This document shows positions 30,675 through 36,079 of a stretch of 36,079 bases of DNA, piece by piece. Numbering within the stretch: position 1 is the first letter of the stretch; each line of letters opens with the position of its first letter. Made by a program: the position numbers and the translations under genes. Source of the DNA: Candidatus Omnitrophota bacterium (lineage in GTDB: Bacteria; Omnitrophota; Gorgyraeia; Aquiviventales; Aquiviventaceae); contig JAHFGW010000005.1 in NCBI GenBank assembly GCA_023247235.1, positions 1 to 36,079 of the forward strand, in the 5' to 3' direction. The notes below the pieces were generated by a model. It was not told the DNA's origin, searched no databases, and saw only the letters and a list, made by a program, of their open reading frames with translations.

Positions 30675-32276
30675 ATGCAGCGCGCGGAGCTTCTCGCCCA
30701 GCTCGGGGCGCAACGCTTCGATGTCCTGGTGATCGGCGGCGGCATTGTCGGGGCCGGCATCGCGCGCGATGCGGCGCTGCGGGGCCTGCGGGTCGCGCTC
30801 ATCGAGCAGGGCGACTTCGCCAGCGGCACCAGCTCCAAAACCTCCAAGCTCATCCACGGCGGGCTGCGCTACCTCGAGCACGGGCATCTCGGCTTGGTGC
30901 GCGAGAGCCTGCGCGAGCGTCGCATCCTGCGCCGCATCGCCCCGGCGCTGGTCACCCCGCTCTCCCTGCTGCTGCCGGTGTTCCAGGGCGATCGACGCGC
31001 GCCCTGGATGATCCAACTGGGTTTGTGGATCTACGCGCTGCTGGCGTGGCAGGATCGGCTCGAGCGTTACCGGATGGTGTCGGCCCGCCAGGCGCTGAAG
31101 CTTGAACCGGCGCTGCAGCCGGAGGGATTGCGGGCCGCCGGACTGTACGCGGACTGCCAGATGGACGACGCGCGGCTGTGCCTGGTCAACATCCTCCAGG
31201 CGGTGGAGCACGGCGCGGTGTGTTGCAACTATGTCCGTTTCCGCGCCTTTCTGAAAACCGACCAGCGACCGTGCGGCGCGATCGGCGAGGACGTGCGGAC
31301 GGGCCGCGCCTACGCGATCCAAGCACGCGTGGTGGTCAACGCGACCGGGCCCTGGGCAGATCGGATCCGGCGATTCAGCGATGCGAAATGTCCCGAGCGC
31401 CTCGCCCCCACCAAGGGGATTCACCTGGTGTTGCCGCGCGCGGGCCTTCGCCACGGGTTGTTCATTCAAGGACGGCGCGCGGCCGGCCGCATGCTGTTCG
31501 TGCTGCCGTGGGGGCAGCAGACGCTCGTGGGCACGACGGAATCGCCGGTGGGCACGTCGCTTGAGCACTTGCACGCCAGCGCCGAAGAAGTCGGCTACCT
31601 GTTGAGCGAGTTCAACCGCGTGCTCCCGCAGGCCCGCATGAGGGAGCAGGACATCGTCGGGACGTTCGCGGGGGCGCGCCCGTTGCTCGGATTCTCCGGC
31701 TCGCCGCAGGCCGCTTCACGAGAGCATCGCCTGGAGATTGATCGCCTGGGCCTGGTGAGCGTCCTGGGCGGCAAGTACACCACCTCCCGCCGGATGGCGC
31801 AACAGACGGTGGATGTGGTCGTGCGCCGCTATCGCTTGGCGGCGCGCCGGTGCCAGACCGCGCGCCTGCCCCTGGTCGGAGGGGAGATGGACGCGGCCGA
31901 ACATGCCCTGCGGGCGGCCAGCGCGCTTGAGACGCCGGCCCTAGGACGCTTGCTGATCCGCTATGGCCCCAGGGCGCGCGAGCTGCTGCGGTTGCTTGAG
32001 GAGGACTACTCGCTGGCACAGCCGGTCTGCGCCCACCACGACGTCCTGCAGGTGGAGCTGGCGCATGCGCTGCGCGGGGAGCTCGCCTGCTCGATCACCG
32101 ATGTGCTGGCTCGCCGCACGCGGATCGTCTGGAGCGCCTGCCACGGCCTGGAGGCGTTGCCGCGGATTGCGGAGCTATGCCAGCGCTATGGGGGGATGGG
32201 TCCGGAAGAGGTCGCGCGGCAGCGCCAGGAGTACGAACGGTGTATCGCTGAGAGCCTGAGTTTTCGCTCGGAGTGA
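30675..32276 (+). CDS. glpD: Aerobic glycerol-3-phosphate dehydrogenase
   Basis: 533 residues. The FAD-binding start FDVLVIGGGIVGAGIARDAA is followed by SSKTSKLIHGGLRYLEHGHL, ATGPWADRIR, PTKGIHLVLPR, VLPWGQQTLVGTTE and VLGGKYTTSRRMAQ, all hallmarks of GlpD. It is a flavoprotein on the inner face of the membrane that oxidises glycerol 3-phosphate to dihydroxyacetone phosphate and passes electrons to quinone. It completes the ugpQ-glpK-glpD route. A palindromic element with a T-run begins 3 nt after the stop and may terminate the transcript. Confidence 0.95.
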   Translation: MQRAELLAQLGAQRFDVLVIGGGIVGAGIARDAALRGLRVALIEQGDFASGTSSKTSKLIHGGLRYLEHGHLGLVRESLRERRILRRIAPALVTPLSLLLPVFQGDRRAPWMIQLGLWIYALLAWQDRLERYRMVSARQALKLEPALQPEGLRAAGLYADCQMDDARLCLVNILQAVEHGAVCCNYVRFRAFLKTDQRPCGAIGEDVRTGRAYAIQARVVVNATGPWADRIRRFSDAKCPERLAPTKGIHLVLPRAGLRHGLFIQGRRAAGRMLFVLPWGQQTLVGTTESPVGTSLEHLHASAEEVGYLLSEFNRVLPQARMREQDIVGTFAGARPLLGFSGSPQAASREHRLEIDRLGLVSVLGGKYTTSRRMAQQTVDVVVRRYRLAARRCQTARLPLVGGEMDAAEHALRAASALETPALGRLLIRYGPRARELLRLLEEDYSLAQPVCAHHDVLQVELAHALRGELACSITDVLARRTRIVWSACHGLEALPRIAELCQRYGGMGPEEVARQRQEYERCIAESLSFRSE

Positions 32277-32278
32277 AC

Positions 32279-32341
32279 AATGGGGACGTTGCGATATTGT
32301 GCTCCCGCGCGACCTCTGGCAAAAATCGAAACGTCCCCATT
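32279..32341 (+). repeat. Palindromic element, copy C, between glpD and the methyltransferase gene
   Basis: Arms AATGGGGACGTT (from 32279) and AACGTCCCCATT (to 32341) pair perfectly, and the inner AT-rich part pairs with a few mismatches. The right arm (AAAAATCGAAACGTCCCC) is nearly identical to copy B. TTTTTCT directly follows the last C of the stem, so the transcript would resemble an intrinsic terminator for glpD. Confidence 0.85.
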
Positions 32342-32346
32342 TTTCT

Positions 32347-33303
32347 ATGCGTAGTGAAGTCAAAGCGCTGCCGGCGGAATTCCTCGAACGCTTGCGTCGA
32401 ATACTTCCCTCCAGCCAGTTCGATACGGTCGCCAACACGTTCGCCGAGCCCAAGCCCACGACCTTCCGAGTGAATACGCTCAAAGCGACCACAGCCGACG
32501 TGCGGGCTGAGCTGGAGGGCGTAGGGTTTCGGCTGAAGGGAGTGGCCTGGTATCCGGACGCCTTCGTGATGGAGACAGGCCGGTTGCGCGAGCTCCAAGA
32601 GACGGCCGCCTACCAGCAGGGCGGCCTCTATGTGCAAAGCCTCTCCAGTATGCTGCCGCCGCTCGTCCTGGGGCCACAGCCCCATGAGGAGGTGCTGGAT
32701 CTTGCCGCGGCCCCGGGCAGCAAGACGACCCAAATGGCCTGCCTCATGCGCGGAGCAGGGCGGCTCGTCGCCATTGATAACAATCGCGTGCGCTTCTACA
32801 GGCTGCGCGCGAACCTGGCGCTGCAGGACGCCCGGAACGTCGAGCCGCTCCTGCGGGCCGGCGAGGCGGCCGGGCGCATGTTCCCGGACCGCTTTGACCG
32901 GGTGCTGGTGGATGCTCCGTGCAGCGCCGAGGGCCGCTTTGACGTTCGGGAGCCCGCCTCGTATCGCTATTGGCGGCCGGGGAAAATTCATGAGATGGTC
33001 CGCAAGCAGCGACGGCTTCTGGCGGCGGGCCTGGCCGCGCTGCGGCCCGGCGGCCTGCTGGTCTATTCGACGTGCACGTTCGCTCCGGAAGAAAACGAGG
33101 GCGTGGTGAGCTGGGCGTTGGCGTCCTGGGGGGAGACGGTGGCCTTGGAGCCTGTTGAGTTGCCCGGCCCGCAGGCGCAGCCGGGGTTGACTCGATGGCA
33201 GGACGTCCAATTTCAGCCGGCGATGCGCGCCACCGCGCGCATCCTGCCGAGCGCGCAGATGGAAGGATTCTTTCTCGCGCGCCTGCGCAAGAAGAGTTCA
33301 TAG
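32347..33303 (+). CDS. RsmF/NSUN-type RNA cytosine-5 methyltransferase
   Basis: 318 residues. The SAM-binding motif VLDLAAAPGSKTTQMA, VLVDAPCSAEGRF with one catalytic Cys, and LVYSTCTFAPEENEGVV with the second are typical of the Nol1/Nop2/Sun family. It should methylate C5 of a cytosine in rRNA or tRNA. The N-terminal domain (about 1-100) has FRVNTLKATTADVRAEL, but the extra C-terminal RNA-binding domains of E. coli RsmF are lacking. The ATG at 32347 lies 5 nt after palindrome copy C and has no ribosome site; a GTG inside the element (32299) is in frame. The last codons and stop lie in a heptamer repeat. Confidence 0.88.
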   Translation: MRSEVKALPAEFLERLRRILPSSQFDTVANTFAEPKPTTFRVNTLKATTADVRAELEGVGFRLKGVAWYPDAFVMETGRLRELQETAAYQQGGLYVQSLSSMLPPLVLGPQPHEEVLDLAAAPGSKTTQMACLMRGAGRLVAIDNNRVRFYRLRANLALQDARNVEPLLRAGEAAGRMFPDRFDRVLVDAPCSAEGRFDVREPASYRYWRPGKIHEMVRKQRRLLAAGLAALRPGGLLVYSTCTFAPEENEGVVSWALASWGETVALEPVELPGPQAQPGLTRWQDVQFQPAMRATARILPSAQMEGFFLARLRKKSS

Positions 33304-33308
33304 TTCGG
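33295..33308 (+). repeat. Heptamer repeat, two units, at the methyltransferase stop
   Basis: AGTTCAT then AGTTCGG, the same family as the AGTTCGT array at the end of ccsA. It again provides the final Ser-Ser and the TAG stop of the gene before it. Confidence 0.6.
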
Positions 33309-33407
33309 TGTAAGAAAGAGACGGAACAGCGCCGCTGGATGGCGGGTCTCGACGCCGCGCCTGGCGCGGGTATAGAATACGACCATGGAACCGAGGAGGG
33401 AACCTCG

Positions 33408-34043
33408 ATGGCCCTGACCCCATCCACGATGATCCCGCTTGGCACGCCGGCGCCGGAGTTCTCCTTGCCGGACGTCGTCTCCGGCCAGACGATCACCTTG
33501 GCGACATTCGCCAACCAGAAGGCGCTGCTGGTCATGTGGATCTGCCAGCACTGTCCCTACGTCCAGCACGTCAAGGACGAGCTGGCGCGGCTTGGCCAGG
33601 ACTATGCGCGCCAGAGCGTGGGGATCGTCGCCATGTCCGCCAATGACGCCGAACGCTATCCGGATGACGCGGCGCCCAAGCTGGCAGCGATGGCCAAGGC
33701 CCTGGGCTTCACGTTTCCGTTTTGCTACGACCAGAGCCAGGAGACGGCGAAGGCCTACTCGGCCGCCTGCACGCCGGACTTCTTCCTGTTTGGAGCGGAC
33801 CGGCGCCTCGCCTACCGAGGCCAGCTCGATGACAGCCGGCCGGGCAACGGCCAGCCGGTGACCGGGCGCGATCTGCGCGCGGCGATTGACGCGTTGCTCA
33901 CCGGACGGCCGGTGAATCCGGCTCAGCAGCCCAGCATCGGCTGCGGCATCAAGTGGAAGCCCGGGCAGGAGCCTGCCTATCTGAGCCGGCCAAGCGCCGC
34001 CCGCCCTACGCCCAGCGGGGGCGGGGGGGCCCGCGCCTCCTAG
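33408..34043 (+). CDS. PRX-like thioredoxin-fold protein with CxxC
   Basis: 211 residues, no signal peptide. The AhpC/TSA fold is seen in APEFSLPDVVSGQTITLATF, LLVMWICQHCPYVQHVKDEL (C46 and C49), VGIVAMSANDAERYPDD and ACTPDFFLFGADRRLAYRGQ. The Cys pair CQHC sits where a peroxiredoxin has its peroxidatic Cys, as in the PRX-like group (cd02969); a thiol-disulfide role in the cytoplasm is likely. The C-terminal 30 residues are Pro/Gly/Ala-rich and disordered-looking. GAGGAGGG about 7 nt before the ATG fixes the start. The histidine kinase follows 54 nt later. Confidence 0.85.
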   Translation: MALTPSTMIPLGTPAPEFSLPDVVSGQTITLATFANQKALLVMWICQHCPYVQHVKDELARLGQDYARQSVGIVAMSANDAERYPDDAAPKLAAMAKALGFTFPFCYDQSQETAKAYSAACTPDFFLFGADRRLAYRGQLDDSRPGNGQPVTGRDLRAAIDALLTGRPVNPAQQPSIGCGIKWKPGQEPAYLSRPSAARPTPSGGGGARAS

Positions 34044-34059
34044 TCCCGCAAGCCGCGTA

Positions 34060-34068
34060 TGCTATACT
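34060..34068 (+). promoter_or_regulatory. Extended -10 promoter before the histidine kinase
   Basis: TGC followed by TATACT is an extended -10 element, 29 nt before the kinase ATG. No clear -35 is present, as is usual for this type. Confidence 0.45.
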
Positions 34069-34097
34069 GAGGGCGCTTTGGAGCTCCCTGCGACATC

Positions 34098-35087
34098 ATG
34101 ACCCCTCCGGAAAAAGAGCAGCGTGCGCGCCAGCGGCGCCTCGATCCGCTTGAAGAGCTGCGCGCCTCCACCGAGGCGTGGCTTTCCCAGTTCAATATCG
34201 CCTTCGCGCTGATGAGCATCATCCCGTTGCTCATCTGCTGCTACCTGATCACCGTAAAATTCTTCTCGCTCAGCATCCTGGCCGGGATCAATGGGATGTA
34301 TTTCCTCTTCGCGGTCATCCTGGCGTTGCTTGGCCTGCTCGCAGGCCGCCAGGTCATCCGGACCGTGATTCGACGACTCCTCGACGCGAATGAGCGGATG
34401 GACCGGTTCCAGACCATGCAGTCGGAGTTCGTCCACCACGTCGCGCACGAGTTCCGCTCGCCGCTGGCGATCATCAAAGGGGCGCTCGACAACCTGCGGG
34501 ACGGGCTGTACGGGACACTGACGTCCGAGCAGGTCGAGCCGCTGACCATGTCCAATCGCGAAGTCGCCCGCCTGCGGCGGGTCGTCGGGGATCTGTTGGA
34601 CATCGGCCAGATCGAGTCGGGCAAGCTCGCCCTCCACCGCGAGCTGCTAGTCCTGCAGGAGGTCTTGCGCGACGTCACGCAGGCCTGCCAGGCCCTGTCC
34701 ACCGAGCGCGGGTTGGCTCTGGAGCTGCAGGCACCGGAGCAACCCATCCGCGTGCACGCCGACCGTGACCGCCTGAGCCAGGTGTTCCTGAATCTCGTGA
34801 CGAACGCGATCAAATTCACCCCGCGCGGCGGGGTGCAGGTGCGGCTGACGCGCAACGGGGCCGCGACGCAAGTCGAGGTCGCCGATTCCGGGCGCGGCAT
34901 TGCGCGAGAAGATTTGGGACGGCTCTTCGTCAAGTTCGAGCGGGTCGGCGCCGGCGACCAGGAAGGCTCGGGGCTGGGACTCGCGATCGCCAAGGCGATC
35001 GTCGAGCTGCATGACGGGCGTATCTGGGTGGAAAGCGAGTCGAACCGCGGCAGCCACTTCTTCGTGCGGCTGCCGGCCGAGGGCTGA
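34098..35087 (+). CDS. Membrane sensor histidine kinase
   Basis: 329 residues. Two N-terminal helices (about 37-53 and 58-82), with barely any external loop, are joined by a short linker to HisKA (FVHHVAHEFRSPLAIIKGAL, H117) and HATPase_c (VFLNLVTNAIKF, VADSGRGI, GSGLGLAIAKAIVELHDGRI). With no PAS, GAF or large outer domain, its signal must come through the membrane, the short linker or a partner. Helix 1 contains adjacent Cys (LLICCYLI). It is followed 11 nt later by a receiver protein that is its likely partner. Confidence 0.88.
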   Translation: MTPPEKEQRARQRRLDPLEELRASTEAWLSQFNIAFALMSIIPLLICCYLITVKFFSLSILAGINGMYFLFAVILALLGLLAGRQVIRTVIRRLLDANERMDRFQTMQSEFVHHVAHEFRSPLAIIKGALDNLRDGLYGTLTSEQVEPLTMSNREVARLRRVVGDLLDIGQIESGKLALHRELLVLQEVLRDVTQACQALSTERGLALELQAPEQPIRVHADRDRLSQVFLNLVTNAIKFTPRGGVQVRLTRNGAATQVEVADSGRGIAREDLGRLFVKFERVGAGDQEGSGLGLAIAKAIVELHDGRIWVESESNRGSHFFVRLPAEG

Positions 35088-35098
35088 GCGAAGCTCGC

Positions 35099-35497
35099 AT
35101 GGGCGTGGCGACGGGGAAAACCGTGCTCTTTGCGGATGACGAAGAGAGCATGCGCAAGGTGCTGGAGCGGCGGCTGACGGCCTGGGGCTGCCGGCCCATC
35201 GCCGCGACGAACAGCCTTGACGCGGTCCGACTGGCGCGAGAGCGCCGGCCCGACCTGATTCTCCTCGATGACACCATGCCGGGGCTCACGGGTTTGGCGG
35301 CCTGCCACCAGCTCAAGCTCGGCGAGGACACCCGGCACATCCCCGTGCTGGTGCTGACCGCGCGGGATTCCCGCACGCTCGCCGCCGAAGTGCGGACGGC
35401 CGGCGCGGATGGATTCTTGCAGAAACCGTTTGAGTTTACCGAGCTGCTGCAGCTCATCGAGGGCGCGCTGGCGCAGCCGCAACCCCTGAGGAGTTAA
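35099..35497 (+). CDS. Single-domain response regulator
   Basis: 132 residues, all receiver domain: VLFADDEESMRKVL, phospho-acceptor D57 in LILLDDTMPG, VLVLTARDS and FLQKPFEFTEL. There is no output domain, so it acts through protein contact or as a phosphate relay to another component. Its start lies 11 nt after the kinase stop. The next redoxin starts 2 nt after its own stop, so all three are likely one transcript. Confidence 0.88.
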   Translation: MGVATGKTVLFADDEESMRKVLERRLTAWGCRPIAATNSLDAVRLARERRPDLILLDDTMPGLTGLAACHQLKLGEDTRHIPVLVLTARDSRTLAAEVRTAGADGFLQKPFEFTELLQLIEGALAQPQPLRS

Positions 35498-35499
35498 TC

Positions 35500-36079
35500 A
35501 TGCCGTACGGCAGGCGCAGGCGTGTCATGCTCTGGGGTCTGACGGGCGTCCTGGGACTGGTGGGAGCCTGGACCGCGCAGGCGGCGCTCGTCGGCCAGCC
35601 GGCGCCGGACTTCAGCCTAACCGATGCCCAGGGCCGCACGCGCACGCTCGGCGAGTTCAAGGGCCAGTTCGTGGTCCTGGAGTGGTTTAATCCGGCATGC
35701 CCTTTTGTCCGCAAGCACTATGGCAGCGGCAACATGCAGGGGCTTCAACGGACCTACACGGCGCGCGGCGTGCAGTGGCTCTCCGTGGACTCGGCCGCCG
35801 AGGGACGGCAGGGCTATCTGACGCCCGAGGAGGCGCAGCGGATCCTGCAAGAGCGGAATGCCGCCCCGACCGCGCTCTTGCTCGATCCGGACGGCGCCGT
35901 CGGCCGGCGCTACGAGGCCAAGACGACTCCGCATATGTTCATCATTGATCCGGACGGCGTGCTGATCTATGAGGGGGCCATCGACAGTATTCCGTCCGCG
36001 GATCCGGCCGATTTGGGGAAGGCGACCAACTACGTGGAAGCGGCGCTTGATGAGGCGATGGCCGGCAAGCCGGTTTCGA
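35500..36079 (+). CDS. Exported PRX-like redoxin (cut by window end)
   Basis: At least 193 residues; no stop before the window edge. GAGGAG 6 nt upstream supports the ATG. A basic start and hydrophobic segment (VMLWGLTGVLGLVGAWTAQA) form a signal peptide, followed by an AhpC/TSA fold: APDFSLTDAQGRTRTL, VLEWFNPACPFVRKHY, GVQWLSVDSAAEG and TTPHMFIIDPDGVLIYEG. Only one Cys (C67, in ACPFV) is in the active-site position, unlike the CQHC of the paralogue at 33408. This 'NPxCPFVxKHY' form is common in cd02969 proteins. It is the periplasmic counterpart of the cytoplasmic redoxin, with the two-component pair between them. Confidence 0.85.
   Translation, partial: MPYGRRRRVMLWGLTGVLGLVGAWTAQAALVGQPAPDFSLTDAQGRTRTLGEFKGQFVVLEWFNPACPFVRKHYGSGNMQGLQRTYTARGVQWLSVDSAAEGRQGYLTPEEAQRILQERNAAPTALLLDPDGAVGRRYEAKTTPHMFIIDPDGVLIYEGAIDSIPSADPADLGKATNYVEAALDEAMAGKPVS

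Overview
The window looks like chromosomal DNA from an uncultivated, GC-rich, Gram-negative bacterium. It has an LpxD acyltransferase (lipid A), outer-membrane barrel proteins ending in Phe (DUF2490, a Porin_5-like protein), a lipoprotein, and a system II (ResB/CcsA) cytochrome c maturation pair. I cannot assign a phylum. The mix of system II cytochrome biogenesis, PRX-like redoxins, an AsmA-like protein and many palindromic and heptamer repeats would fit groups such as Nitrospirota or Omnitrophota, but that is a guess. No rRNA, tRNA, CRISPR array or complete transposon was seen.

Layout. 1-4.6 kb: a small accessory block of lower GC (lines I counted are 53-58%, against about 63% in lines further on). 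It holds a truncated upstream gene, a secreted His-rich protein with a DUF2231 membrane partner, an MFS transporter on the minus strand, a DUF2490 outer-membrane protein and a carboxypeptidase-regulatory-like membrane protein. 4.6-8.6 kb: DUF1579, a lone PDZ domain, a small membrane protein, a CxxC-x17-CxxC zinc ribbon, a DUF3332 lipoprotein, an AsmA-like protein and a dienelactone hydrolase reduced to its two ends. 8.6-12.4 kb: a GT87-like membrane glycosyltransferase (minus strand), a secreted SlyD-type FKBP isomerase, lpxD, a two-helix membrane protein, and a chimera of a flavoprotein start joined to the end of a metal ABC permease. 12.4-18.5 kb: resB, ccsA, uppP and a cellulose-synthase-like glycosyltransferase.

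18.6-32.3 kb is the main functional unit, a phosphate-starvation locus on one strand: phoB-phoR, a broken porin, pstS-pstC-pstA-pstB-phoU, then ugpQ-glpK-glpD. Two promoters, before the porin and before pstS, carry three direct repeats spaced exactly 11 nt, each set followed at the same distance by a -10 element. This is the geometry of a PhoB-bound PHO box. The downstream genes would turn glycerophosphodiesters into glycerol 3-phosphate and dihydroxyacetone phosphate, so inorganic and organic phosphate scavenging sit side by side.

32.3-36.1 kb: an RsmF/NSUN-type RNA methyltransferase, then a redoxin, histidine kinase, receiver-only regulator and second redoxin that runs off the window.

The most unusual structure is (a) a family of about 60-70 bp palindromes with GGGGACG...CGTCCCC ends at three sites, one lying inside the pstC reading frame; (b) a 7-bp tandem repeat (AGTTCGT / CCGAACA) that supplies the last codons of two genes; and (c) at least three genes broken by large internal deletions, which is either real genome erosion or an assembly collapse.
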